This document shows, piece after piece, positions 30,568 to 39,405 of a stretch of 64,000 nucleotides of DNA. The DNA comes from Prevotella amnii DSM 23384 = JCM 14753 (GTDB taxonomy: Bacteria > Bacteroidota > Bacteroidia > Bacteroidales > Bacteroidaceae). The stretch lies in assembly GCF_000378745.1 (NCBI RefSeq), contig NZ_KB905265.1, positions 1 through 64,000 of the forward strand. The letters are read 5' to 3'. The notes below the pieces were generated by a model. That model was not told the origin of the DNA and did not search any database. It worked only from the letters and a program-made list of their open reading frames with translations. Each line of letters starts with the position of its first letter. The stretch's first letter is position 1. The position numbers were made by a program, and so were the translations under genes.

Positions 30568-30878
30568 TTTATCTTGTGTAGTTTATATCCATCTTGCGGG
30601 AAGCCCATATACCTAATGAGTATGCGGTAGCACATCTTAGGTTCTCCATACTCGTCCTCGAACAGAAAGTAGTTCTCCGAGTTCACTGCAAACCTATCCT
30701 GTGGTAGTTGGGTGCGGTACTTGCAATGTGGTTTCACTATGAGCTTATCCCCTGCCACGCCCTGCGACCTCGAATAAGGGAAGAAGCACAGCGTGAAGTC
30801 GCCACCAGGGAGCTTGCTAATCTCCCTTGCCCACTGCATCGCATTGATGCCATCCATTTCGATTGCCTTCTTCATCAC
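30558..30878 (-). CDS. Small phage protein between terminase and portal
   Basis: The 106-aa protein has no membrane segment. Residues 10-40 carry MQWAREISKLPGGDFTLCFF, and the second half is strand-rich and basic (LIVKPHCKYRTQLPQ). It overlaps the portal start by 10 bp, which suggests coupled translation and a role in capsid or connector assembly. Not recognised. It is preceded by 264 bp without a gene (30879-31142), AT-rich and without an obvious promoter match, which could hold packaging or regulatory signals. Confidence 0.55.
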   Translation of the reverse strand: MMKKAIEMDGINAMQWAREISKLPGGDFTLCFFPYSRSQGVAGDKLIVKPHCKYRTQLPQDRFAVNSENYFLFEDEYGEPKMCYRILIRYMGFPQDGYKLHKINWL

Positions 30879-31142
30879 TTGCGAAATTACGCAATTCCCC
30901 TATGGGAGCAAAGGACGGCAAATGGTGGCTGGCGTCATATTTCCGTGCTTTTGAGAGGTTGCACCTCAATATCCAAAATCAGCGGTGCGTGCTGACAAAC
31001 GCCGTTTGTTTATTTTCGTTTTTGATTTTCAGAACGCAAACCATTGATTTTCAACAAAGTAATTTTTTGATCTATGTAAATAGCCCTCGTTATTGCCTGT
31101 TTTTGCCAACTTTTTATGTTGCTTTTGCTACATTATTGGGGC

Positions 31143-32906
31143 TTAAATGGCTATGTTTTCGGGCAAATCATCGGGATAACTGCTTAATTCTTTCTTGATA
31201 AGGTCGGAATAAAGACCATAAAGCAGATAAATCATTGCACTGGGGAGCTGCGTCGTTAGCCCTGGTCGCCGTTTCAGTTCCTCCTTCTTCTCCGAGGCTT
31301 TGTCAAGCTCTATTTTGCCGTTGGTTTTCTTCAGCGGACTGATAAGAATGGCACTGCACAGGTTAGGGCACTCGTTCTCATCGATACGCACCTTTGGGAG
31401 CAAGGGAAGTTTCTCACCAAAGAGCAACTGACATAGGCGGAACTGCTGCCAGTGGTAGATGGTGGGCGCACCGTTGTTGTAAAGGATAACCGAGAAGCCG
31501 TAACTCTCCAAGGCAGCCTTCATCGTGAGCGAGTCGGTGGTTATCTGCTCCAGTTCCTCACGTGTCTTGTTGCCTGCACGGTCAGGGTAGAGGTGGATAA
31601 CCTTGTTCACGGCATCCGTGCCGAAGAACGAGTACACCTGCTGTGCAAGCTGCTGCTGGTCGTCGGGAATGTATGCCCAAAACTCCTTGATGATGTCGAA
31701 ACGGTTACCATAGTCCTTCTTCTGTCCCACGATGAGCGACTGGAAGTTGCCTGGGTCGTAGCCTATGTAGAGAGGTTCTCGCTTATCGTAATGGCGCAGG
31801 TAGCGTGCCGTGAGCAGGAACTGGTCCTTGAGGTCAAATTTCAGTATCTGGTCGTAGATATAGCTATCCTTGAACTGATGTCGCTCGTGATCGTAGGTTG
31901 TGAAAAACTTGTTGGTTACCTCCTTATGGCGAATGGCGCAGATAGCCGTGAGAAACTCGTCCATATCAAGCGTGTCGAGCTGTGTCTTGAAGAATTTAGG
32001 ACCGAGAATGTCCTTGTTGCAGAATGATGATGCACGGATATAGTAGATGGCGTTACGGCGCATATCGGCAAGGCGAGGCTTCCAGCGTGCCACAAAGGCA
32101 TTGAGCCGCTCGTTTTCCAGTCGTATCTTCTCCATCACGACGGGGTTCTTGGTGTTTCGCAGCTCCTGCTGAAGGGTGAACTGCTTGTACAGCGACTGGT
32201 TGATGGAGAGCGACACCGAGGCTATCTCCTCGATGAGCTGGCGGTCCATCTTGTTCTCGTATTCCTCAAACCAATCGTCCTCACCCAAATCGACACGCGC
32301 CGTATCGCTCACTCCCGTAACACCCTCGTAGTAGGCCGACCGTCTAATCTCTGCCGAGCCACCGCGGAGCGATGGGAACAGGCGCGACTTCAGCTTCTCG
32401 CCGCTGTTGTGCTTCATCTCCTCCACGAAGGCGTGTACGGCGTTACGACCTGCCACACTCTCGGGCTGGTCGGAAGACACGAGCTGCAAGTGTGCTCCGT
32501 TGCGGAAGATAATGGAGTGCTTGGCGTAGGCTATGGGGTAACGGGGACGGCGGAAGTGGGAAGGCAGCTTTGCTTCGCCCACCACATAGTCGATGCCATA
32601 CTCCAGCATTGCCCTCTGCTTACCGTTTACCATGACGGGACGAGAGAACGATGCCTGAATATTCGGCCATACGTTGGTCATCAGGGCAACGTAGGTCTTG
32701 TGCACCAGGAACGACAGCTCGCCCGGCATATCGTTCGCCACACGGATGAGCCGTGGCACAATCACACCCTCGGTCTTACCCGTGGCACGCGCCCACTCGG
32801 CATAGAGCATATTGGGGTCGATGATGTTCGCCAATAGCTGCACGTGGTTCATATAATAATGCTCGAAGTCGAGCGTAGGGTTCTCGGTTGGTTGCATATC
32901 AGTCAT
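31143..32906 (-). CDS. Terminase large subunit
   Basis: The 587-aa packaging motor has an amino-terminal ATPase with a Walker A variant ARATGKTE (39-46) and a Walker B strand HAFVEE (158-163). The carboxy-terminal RNase-H-like nuclease begins near residue 395 (YIGYDPGNFQSLIVG, first acidic residue in DPG), with a further acidic site in HLYPDRAGNKTR. It cuts concatemeric phage DNA and pumps it through the portal. It overlaps the upstream gene at 32899-32906. Confidence 0.9.
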   Translation of the reverse strand: MTDMQPTENPTLDFEHYYMNHVQLLANIIDPNMLYAEWARATGKTEGVIVPRLIRVANDMPGELSFLVHKTYVALMTNVWPNIQASFSRPVMVNGKQRAMLEYGIDYVVGEAKLPSHFRRPRYPIAYAKHSIIFRNGAHLQLVSSDQPESVAGRNAVHAFVEEMKHNSGEKLKSRLFPSLRGGSAEIRRSAYYEGVTGVSDTARVDLGEDDWFEEYENKMDRQLIEEIASVSLSINQSLYKQFTLQQELRNTKNPVVMEKIRLENERLNAFVARWKPRLADMRRNAIYYIRASSFCNKDILGPKFFKTQLDTLDMDEFLTAICAIRHKEVTNKFFTTYDHERHQFKDSYIYDQILKFDLKDQFLLTARYLRHYDKREPLYIGYDPGNFQSLIVGQKKDYGNRFDIIKEFWAYIPDDQQQLAQQVYSFFGTDAVNKVIHLYPDRAGNKTREELEQITTDSLTMKAALESYGFSVILYNNGAPTIYHWQQFRLCQLLFGEKLPLLPKVRIDENECPNLCSAILISPLKKTNGKIELDKASEKKEELKRRPGLTTQLPSAMIYLLYGLYSDLIKKELSSYPDDLPENIAI

Positions 32907-33546
32907 TGGACAGTTCCTCCACTATTTCGGCATCCTGAATATCGGCATCACGCAGCAGACGCTTCTTCTCCTTGTTCTCGATGGGCAGGGAGTCGATGAG
33001 TGTAACATAAAATCCTTGGTTGTGCTTGGCTGCAATCTCCTTGAGGTTCTTCTTCGAGAAGCCAAGTTCCTCGGGGGTTAGTTCAGGAGAAATTAAGAAG
33101 AGAACTCCTAAATCCCTGTCTGCCTCTGCTATCTCTGAAGACCTACGACGACATTCCAAGGCAGCGTCATAGCATGACTTCATACCCTTGTAGTCGCGAT
33201 TGAGGGCACAGAGTTTAGCAATATCCTCATACTTGTTGGCAAAGTTGCTTTCCCAAACTTTAATGGGGACATTACAATCCACCTGAAAGTAGTTGATAGC
33301 CTGATAGATTCTCGCCATACAGGTGCGTTCCTCTATCTTTAGCCGTTGCTCTGCATTGATACGGAGCTTCAGCTTTTTTGCAGCTCTTGTAATGTTACGC
33401 TCATGCTCGAATATCTCCGCAGACCATTGTAGTTGCTGTAAGAACAACTTTATTTCCTGTGGAATACCCTCGCAGTCCCCATTCGTCAAGAATGCGGATA
33501 TAAGGTCAGGGTGTATGGAGTCTAACTTCTCAATTTCACTTTTCAT
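32899..33546 (-). CDS. Terminase small-subunit-like protein
   Basis: The 215-aa, highly charged helical protein lies directly upstream of the large terminase (8-bp overlap) and downstream of a helix-turn-helix protein (4-bp overlap). It has long helices (LKLRINAEQRLKIEERTCMA) and the acidic end DIQDAEIVEELSND. Gene order suggests the small terminase or a terminase partner that recognises the packaging site. No direct motif proves this; it shares the role with 33543-33872. Confidence 0.5.
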   Translation of the reverse strand: MKSEIEKLDSIHPDLISAFLTNGDCEGIPQEIKLFLQQLQWSAEIFEHERNITRAAKKLKLRINAEQRLKIEERTCMARIYQAINYFQVDCNVPIKVWESNFANKYEDIAKLCALNRDYKGMKSCYDAALECRRRSSEIAEADRDLGVLFLISPELTPEELGFSKKNLKEIAAKHNQGFYVTLIDSLPIENKEKKRLLRDADIQDAEIVEELSND

Positions 33547-33872
33547 ATTCCAAAGAGTTTCATACGCAGGTCTTTCTCAGCACGCTCATTCTTGCGTTCC
33601 TCAAGCAAAGTAATAGAGTCATTATCCCCTTTCTCTGCTTTTTTAGCAAGCTCTGCGTCAATGTTATATTCGCCAAGCGCAAGTCCTTGCTGGTATGCCT
33701 CGCAATACACATCCCCAGGAATGGTGATACGATACAGCAAGGCTATACGCTTAGTTTTCCTCAGACCGAGTAGCTGGCAGATACGTTCGGGGGTATAATT
33801 CAATGCTCCGAACGTTCTGACTTGATAGATATACTCATCTGAGAGAATTTCATTCTGTACTAATTCCGACAT
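33543..33872 (-). CDS. Helix-turn-helix packaging protein, candidate small terminase
   Basis: The 109-aa protein has a helix-turn-helix segment near residues 24-46 (NYTPERICQLLGLRKTKRIA), then helical and acidic regions (AELAKKAEKGDNDSITLLEE). This resembles the DNA-binding part of small terminases of other phages, which have an amino-terminal HTH and a carboxy-terminal helical oligomerisation part. It starts inside the end of the methyltransferase gene (13-bp overlap). Confidence 0.55.
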   Translation of the reverse strand: MSELVQNEILSDEYIYQVRTFGALNYTPERICQLLGLRKTKRIALLYRITIPGDVYCEAYQQGLALGEYNIDAELAKKAEKGDNDSITLLEERKNERAEKDLRMKLFGI

Positions 33873-35185
33873 AGAATTATCTTTTTGGTGTAATCCTCTG
33901 ATAAGACATTGCCATCCCTCTCCAACAGAACTGGCTGTTGGGGAAACATTGCCATGTATCTTCGTACAGTAGCAGACACGTATTTAGGGTCTATTTCCAT
34001 TCCATAGCCGATACGGTCGGTCTGTTGGCACGCCATAATTGTAGAACCTGAACCAGAGAACACATCAACAACAATATCGCCATTCTTGGCACTGTTGGTA
34101 ATTGGGTATGCCATCAGCGCAATAGGCTTCATTGTTGGATGAATTCTATTGGCTTTTGGCTTATCGAAATTCCAAATGGTTGTCTGCTTCCTATCTGAGT
34201 TCCAAAAATGTGCAGCCCCAGGCTTCCAACCGTATAAACACGGTTCGTGCTGCCATTGATAGTCCTGACGTCCCATTACAAGGGAATCCTTGACCCAAAC
34301 GCAGCATTGCGCAATCTTGAACCCTGCTTCTCGAATGGCTCTACGAAAGTTCTCGCCTTCAGAGTCTGCGTGGAAAACATAGAAGGAACCTCCAGCTTTA
34401 ACAATGGAAAACATCACGTTGAATACAGACTGTAAGAAGCGGAGGAACAAATCATTCTCCATTGAGTCGTTCTGAATGGTAAGTTTACTATCTCCGCCAC
34501 CTTCATAATTTACATTATAAGGAGGGTCTGTGAGAATCATATCAGCAACTTGTCCATTCATCAACATAACAATATCCTTTTTTGAACGACAGTCTCCACA
34601 CATCAGTCTATTATTGCCAAGTCGGAAAACATCACCAGGACGGGCAAAGACATCACTGTCCTCTTGTGGAAGGGTATCAACGGCATCTTCTTGTATCTCT
34701 GCTGTATCATTCTCTGTGGCAAATAACTTATCTGTTCCGACAGAGAAATCGTTTTGCTTAACTTCATAGCCAAGATTGAATTTGGCAAGATCATCGCCGC
34801 TAATATTATATTTCGTGAATAAAAGGGTATCGGGATTCTTCTGCGCAAACTCTGAATTATATGCAGCGATTTCCTCTACTGCTTCTTTCTTGTTCGAAGC
34901 CTGTATTTCCTCATAGGGAATATCGGGAATCTTGAAACCATAGGAGCGAAGCCCGAGAAGAGCCTTCCTTCTTTGGTGCGCATCGATAATCCACAGCTTA
35001 CCGTCAGGGTCTTTCCAAACTTTGAATGAATACTTGAAGCCACGAGTGATTATGAGCATCTGCAACTTCGATAATTTGTCTGCATCAGGCTTTTTGAAAT
35101 CTTCCTGAAGTTCGATAAAAGAGTCCAGCGGGGCAGTAGGAAGACCACCCAAATTAAAAACTTTTATGCTATTTTCCATTGTCAT
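33860..35185 (-). CDS. ParB-like nuclease-fold plus DNA methyltransferase (beta class)
   Basis: The 441-aa protein has a ParB/Srx-type amino-terminal domain (about 8-110, with DAHQRRKAL at 69-77) fused to an amino-methyltransferase. Motif IV is DPPY (220-223). Motif I follows later, in VDVFSGSGST (373-382), and the order IV then I marks the beta class. HPTMKP (349-354) lies between them. It transfers a methyl group from S-adenosylmethionine to adenine N6 or cytosine N4; which base, and the target sequence, cannot be told. No restriction partner is nearby, so protection of phage DNA or a packaging-linked role is likely. Confidence 0.9.
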   Translation of the reverse strand: MTMENSIKVFNLGGLPTAPLDSFIELQEDFKKPDADKLSKLQMLIITRGFKYSFKVWKDPDGKLWIIDAHQRRKALLGLRSYGFKIPDIPYEEIQASNKKEAVEEIAAYNSEFAQKNPDTLLFTKYNISGDDLAKFNLGYEVKQNDFSVGTDKLFATENDTAEIQEDAVDTLPQEDSDVFARPGDVFRLGNNRLMCGDCRSKKDIVMLMNGQVADMILTDPPYNVNYEGGGDSKLTIQNDSMENDLFLRFLQSVFNVMFSIVKAGGSFYVFHADSEGENFRRAIREAGFKIAQCCVWVKDSLVMGRQDYQWQHEPCLYGWKPGAAHFWNSDRKQTTIWNFDKPKANRIHPTMKPIALMAYPITNSAKNGDIVVDVFSGSGSTIMACQQTDRIGYGMEIDPKYVSATVRRYMAMFPQQPVLLERDGNVLSEDYTKKIILCRN

Positions 35186-35607
35186 TATTTATTTTGTTGT
35201 TCAAGAACCATTTTGAAAAGTCGCTCCCTTTCCTGATGCCTTTCGAGGTTCTTTCGGTCGGCGGTGCGCTTATCTTTTCTATCGCTTCGCTTGAGATAGG
35301 AGCGATAACGCTTGATATTGTCGAACACGTTCTTATGCTGACGGAGGAACTCGGCAGGGTCGGAGCGAAGCAACTTGATGAGCTGGGCAATCTCTGAGCG
35401 TCCGAAGAGTATGGGGTGCTTACAGAGAAACTTGCCCGTATCATTGAATGATTGCAACTCGGCAAAGGCTTGATTATTTCTTATCCTTAGCTCTGCCATA
35501 TCAGTTACGGTGTGGGCTGTGGGGTGAGTATCAAGCACTTCGTCGAGCTGCTTCATCTGTCGCCAAGTGTTGATGCGGTCGTTGTAGATAACGGTTGCCA
35601 TCTGCAC
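35185..35607 (-). CDS. Hypothetical basic protein in the head module
   Basis: The protein has 138-140 aa; a start at 35601 (MATVIYNDRINTWRQ) is as likely as that at 35607. It is helical and strongly basic in the second half (RYRSYLKRSDRKDKRTADRK). The last base of its stop codon is the first base of the methyltransferase ATG. It may be a DNA-binding head component or regulator. Not recognised. Confidence 0.6.
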   Translation of the reverse strand: MQMATVIYNDRINTWRQMKQLDEVLDTHPTAHTVTDMAELRIRNNQAFAELQSFNDTGKFLCKHPILFGRSEIAQLIKLLRSDPAEFLRQHKNVFDNIKRYRSYLKRSDRKDKRTADRKNLERHQERERLFKMVLEQQNK

Positions 35608-35633
35608 GTCGGCATCGAGAAGATTAGTCCAGT

Positions 35634-36242
35634 CTACTTTTGGGTACTCTTCTTCTTTGGTGAGGTACTTTTTTTTTCAGTTGCTGGTTGCTCGCCTTCT
35701 TCTGCTGCCTCTGTGGCTGCTTCCTCTTTGGGCTGTTCCACCTCTTCAGCTTCAGCTTTAGGAGCTTCTTCAAGAACTGTTACCTGCTCTGTTTCCTCGG
35801 TCGTTTCTGTGGGAATCTCCTCTTTGGGCTGTTCCACTTCCTCGGCTTTAGGCGCAGGAGTTTCGTCGGTAGGCTTCTCATTAGCAGGATTATCGTTATC
35901 CTTTGGGGTTTCGTCCTCTTGCTTCTCGCCTTCGACAACAGACTTCTCTTTCTTCTCTTCATCAGGATTTGGATTATCATCACCATTAGGGGTGTTGTTT
36001 GTTTCTGCCTCGGCTTTCTGGGTTGCAAGGTATTCACGGCGGTTACGAACAACCTCGTCATGCGTAACAACATCCAGCAAATCGAACAGAATATCCTCGG
36101 CGTTCTTGGTTGGAGCAAGACCGTAGCGAATGAGATTGCTGTTGCCTGGAGACTTATCCTTCAATAGCGCAAGGTCGGCCTCGGCAACTGAGTGGTTTGA
36201 CAGCTGGCGAAAATGATTGAGTTTCTCTTTTACACTATACAT
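35634..36242 (-). CDS. Acidic, repeat-rich protein of the head module
   Basis: The 202-aa protein has an amino-terminal helical domain of about 65 residues (MYSVKEKLNHFRQLSNHS through VRNRREYLATQ). A low-complexity region of about 130 residues follows, rich in Glu, Thr, Pro and Lys with the near-repeat KAEEVEQPKEE (twice), and then a lysine-rich tail. Such tails occur in capsid-bound or scaffold-like proteins. It lies two genes after the capsid. Function unknown. Confidence 0.6.
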   Translation of the reverse strand: MYSVKEKLNHFRQLSNHSVAEADLALLKDKSPGNSNLIRYGLAPTKNAEDILFDLLDVVTHDEVVRNRREYLATQKAEAETNNTPNGDDNPNPDEEKKEKSVVEGEKQEDETPKDNDNPANEKPTDETPAPKAEEVEQPKEEIPTETTEETEQVTVLEEAPKAEAEEVEQPKEEAATEAAEEGEQPATEKKSTSPKKKSTQK

Positions 36243-36294
36243 AATTAAAGGAATTAAAGGAGTTAGAGAAGTTACCCTCTCTAACCCCTAAAGA

Positions 36295-37296
36295 TTATAC
36301 TTCGGTACGAGATACTTCGATTAAGGTCGTTGTATCAAGGATGCGGAGTGTAAGGGTTGCCCCTTCCTTCGCCGTCCATGTAGCACCATTCTCCAACACG
36401 AAGGTTGTACCATCGGTAACGGTGGCTGGCTTATCAGTTCCTGCGCCAACAAGGGTGATGTAGCGACCCTTATCGGTGGCAGTAAGACCTGAAACGGTTG
36501 TGATAACCGCTGCCGAGCCTGTGCCGTTGGCAATCTTATAGGTGTTGGAAGATGCCGTGATGGCAATCTCGGTAGCACCTGCTGACACCTCCGTCGATGC
36601 GTTCATTGCAGGGTTGCCAGTGTAAATCAGCGGTAAGTCTACTGAAGAACGCTTGAAGGTAAAGGTGGTGTAACGGCCGTCCTTATCGTCCTTAGTCTCT
36701 GTGTTCGAGAGAATGATAGGGCGTTCCAGCTCGCCGATGATATACCATTCCTTCGACTTGATGTGTTTGAAGAAGATAATGAACTTGCCACCACCATATT
36801 CTTCGATGAAGTTGTAGAGCTGAACTCGTGCGCCACCCATGATGATAACAAACTGGTTTTCGCCAGTGGTAGTGATGTCGCCCTTCTCGGTTGTTCCTGT
36901 GAATGTAGGAATGTCGTGTGCCTCGAAGTAGTGCGGTATCTCTCCCTTCTTTAACGGAATGGGTGCCACCTCACGCTGTGCGTTGGGCTGTGGAAACTCC
37001 TTAGTACGGTCAATCTGGTTAATAGCAACGAGGTAGACTATATAGGATATGTCGCTACCGTGGGTATCACGATCGGACACATCATCGATATGCCCTAACA
37101 TAGCCATAGAAGCAAGCGAAAGTCCTGAAGCAGAAGCCATTCCCAGAGAGTGGTCGAGCAACGCTCCGAGCAATAAGATAACACCGAAAGCCGCAAACGT
37201 AACCATGAACATATTGCGAGCCTGACGGTTGGCGTAATTAAATCCCTTCAAGGGATTGTACGCACGGTGTCGTTTTTGAATTTTATTTCTAATCAT
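36295..37296 (-). CDS. Tube-like structural protein with amino-terminal hydrophobic helix
   Basis: The protein has 333 aa from the ATG at 37296 (MIRNKIQKRHRAYNP). Residues about 30-52 form a strong hydrophobic helix (MVTFAAFGVILLLGALL). A strand-rich domain (about 75-235) follows, containing FIIFFKHIKSKEWYIIGE and DGRYTTFTFKRSS, a pattern I associate with phage tail tube proteins. The carboxy-terminal 90 residues look like an Ig-like or jelly-roll add-on rich in Thr and Ala. An inner Met near residue 53 (MASASGLSLASM) would remove the hydrophobic helix and is a serious alternative start. It lies 37 bp after the capsid gene. Confidence 0.55.
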   Translation of the reverse strand: MIRNKIQKRHRAYNPLKGFNYANRQARNMFMVTFAAFGVILLLGALLDHSLGMASASGLSLASMAMLGHIDDVSDRDTHGSDISYIVYLVAINQIDRTKEFPQPNAQREVAPIPLKKGEIPHYFEAHDIPTFTGTTEKGDITTTGENQFVIIMGGARVQLYNFIEEYGGGKFIIFFKHIKSKEWYIIGELERPIILSNTETKDDKDGRYTTFTFKRSSVDLPLIYTGNPAMNASTEVSAGATEIAITASSNTYKIANGTGSAAVITTVSGLTATDKGRYITLVGAGTDKPATVTDGTTFVLENGATWTAKEGATLTLRILDTTTLIEVSRTEV

Positions 37297-37383
37297 TGTT
37301 CTTTTTGTTTTGTAGGGAGCAGCCCTAAAGCTGCCCCCTGCGTTCAACTATCATTTAACTAACAACTAAAAAATGGCCGATAT

Positions 37384-39384
37384 TTACCTGCCGCCTGGAA
37401 CATTAGGCTGCAACTCCTTATTGATGGTGCGCTTGCCACCTACGCAACGCTCCAGCTCACGGAAGTTGCCATCGCCTCCGATGATAACCATAATGTAGTC
37501 GCCCACCTTCGTTGCCGTGAAGGCATCCGAGATATTGGCGAACTTACCCGACTTGGCGATGGTTGGAAGATGATCTGCCACACCAGCCTCGATGCAGTAG
37601 GCTACACCTTTCTTGGCATTGACGATGTCGGTAATGGTATCGGTGGTGGTGGTAGCATCTGTAATCTGCCAAAAACCATCGTTGCCGTCCACCTTATCCT
37701 TAATGGTGGCAGCGAAGAGGTTGATGAAAATTTGCTGCCATTCGTAAGCGTTCTTATCCATAGCATCACGGTTATCGAAGCGGCGACCTGTGAATGAAGC
37801 CGAGCAGCCTTCCTTCCAAGTACTCCACGCACGTACCTGCTCCATCTGCTCCTGCATCTTCATAGCGAGCATCTCTCCAGGAATATACTCCAAGAACTGG
37901 AGGTTACCGGGCTGATGCAACATCATAAATGGGAGCTGACCGAGGTAAGGCAGCCAAATAATGTTCGTGGTAGTATCGGGTACTACGTTGAGCGCACCCA
38001 TCGGACCCGTGAAATCGGTATCCTTACCATAGGTAGTGCGGACATTCTTAATCCACCAGCCCTGATGGTTCTTGTTGAGGTAGATAACGTGCTGGTCGAT
38101 ATCCATATCCTCGGTAACGGTGCTGCGAACATCGGCAAGGAACTCCTGAACGGCAGCCAACATCGTTGCCTGTGTATAGCTGCGGTAGTCCTCGTCCACG
38201 TGTGGCTTAATGTCGTACTGATGCACATAGCGCAACAAGGTATAGAGGATACCTGTACCAGCGTTGAGATAAGAACCAGCCACACCAGTCTCGGGCTTCA
38301 CGTAGATACCACGCATACGGCGTTTGTTCTGTTCCACCTGCGCTGTGGTAAGGGTATTGAGTAACTGATACTCTATCATCGTCCACTTGATAGGGTCAGA
38401 GCCTTCCTTGTTGAGATAACCGATGTACTTGCGTTCTAATTCCTTCATTGGTCCCCATTCCATCTTGATCATGGCATCATCAACGTAACCCATGTGATTC
38501 TCGATCTTCATGCCACCCTTGAATACTTCACCTGTCTGATAAGCCTGTGAAACCTCGTCGAAGAAGGCATTGAAAACAAGACCTCTATCCTGATAGCCGT
38601 AAGCCACTGGGAAGTACTGGGTCATATCGCGGAGCTGAAGCACACGTGCGATGAGTGCGTCCTGACGAAGAACGATGAACTGGTCGCCGACACCAGCCTT
38701 GTCCACACCCTCATAGTTGGTGGCATACTTACCAGCAGCGAGGGCTGGGGCATCGAGCAACTTATTCTCCTGAAGGTACTGGTAACGAGCCTTGAGCGAC
38801 TTGGCAAAGCCGTAGGCAGCCTTGTAAAAGGCAACACCATCCACCTGCTCGTCTACTTCAGGCAATGCTGCGGCAGCACGAGGATTGGCGGCAATCTTAT
38901 TCCAGCGATCCTGCATCGAGAACATTTGGTGTTCTACACCGAAGAGATACTTAGGTGTGTTGCCAAAGCCATTGATGCTAACAGAAGAAACCGTAATAGT
39001 CTGTGTTGGTTTGTCCTCTTCAGGCTTCTTTGCAAGGGCCTGGAAGTCGGCACGCATACCATTGAGCGACTCAAGAATACCCTCAAGAGTGGCATTGCTT
39101 TGTGGCTGCTCCTCTTCGGGATTCTCGTTCTCCTTAGACGCAGGGTCTACACCTTTAATAACTGACTGAATGGTGTTGAGCATCTGCTGGAACTCGGCAG
39201 CCTGCTTGGCGGTCTGCTTGGCTGCCTGTTCCGCAGCAAGGTCATCATTCAGCGTGGTCTGATACTTCTTCTGGTATTCAGCCACAATAGAATTGAACTC
39301 CTCTTGAGAAAGAGTCTTGTCCTCGAACTTCTTGCCGAGCTGCAAGAGGTCAAGAACGCTTTTCAACTTTTCTTTGAAATTCAT
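37384..39384 (-). CDS. Major capsid protein with amino-terminal scaffold-like domain
   Basis: At 666 aa it is large for a capsid protein. The first 150 residues are a charged coiled coil (EFNSIVAEYQKKYQTTLNDD, repeated AKQTAKQAAEFQ) plus an acidic linker, like the delta or scaffolding domain of HK97-type capsids that is removed during maturation. The rest (about 165-666) has mixed helix and strand, with segments such as VFNAFFDEVSQAYQTGEVF and IIWLPYLGQLPFMMLHQPG. It lies directly after the prohead protease gene, supporting the call. Confidence 0.75.
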   Translation of the reverse strand: MNFKEKLKSVLDLLQLGKKFEDKTLSQEEFNSIVAEYQKKYQTTLNDDLAAEQAAKQTAKQAAEFQQMLNTIQSVIKGVDPASKENENPEEEQPQSNATLEGILESLNGMRADFQALAKKPEEDKPTQTITVSSVSINGFGNTPKYLFGVEHQMFSMQDRWNKIAANPRAAAALPEVDEQVDGVAFYKAAYGFAKSLKARYQYLQENKLLDAPALAAGKYATNYEGVDKAGVGDQFIVLRQDALIARVLQLRDMTQYFPVAYGYQDRGLVFNAFFDEVSQAYQTGEVFKGGMKIENHMGYVDDAMIKMEWGPMKELERKYIGYLNKEGSDPIKWTMIEYQLLNTLTTAQVEQNKRRMRGIYVKPETGVAGSYLNAGTGILYTLLRYVHQYDIKPHVDEDYRSYTQATMLAAVQEFLADVRSTVTEDMDIDQHVIYLNKNHQGWWIKNVRTTYGKDTDFTGPMGALNVVPDTTTNIIWLPYLGQLPFMMLHQPGNLQFLEYIPGEMLAMKMQEQMEQVRAWSTWKEGCSASFTGRRFDNRDAMDKNAYEWQQIFINLFAATIKDKVDGNDGFWQITDATTTTDTITDIVNAKKGVAYCIEAGVADHLPTIAKSGKFANISDAFTATKVGDYIMVIIGGDGNFRELERCVGGKRTINKELQPNVPGGR

Positions 39385-39405
39385 AATAAACTAAAAACTA
39401 AAGAA

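Noticed and set aside
32409..32837. Rightward frame of 142 codons inside the large terminase
   Set aside because: Antisense shadow of a conserved terminase ATPase region; no start context or homology.
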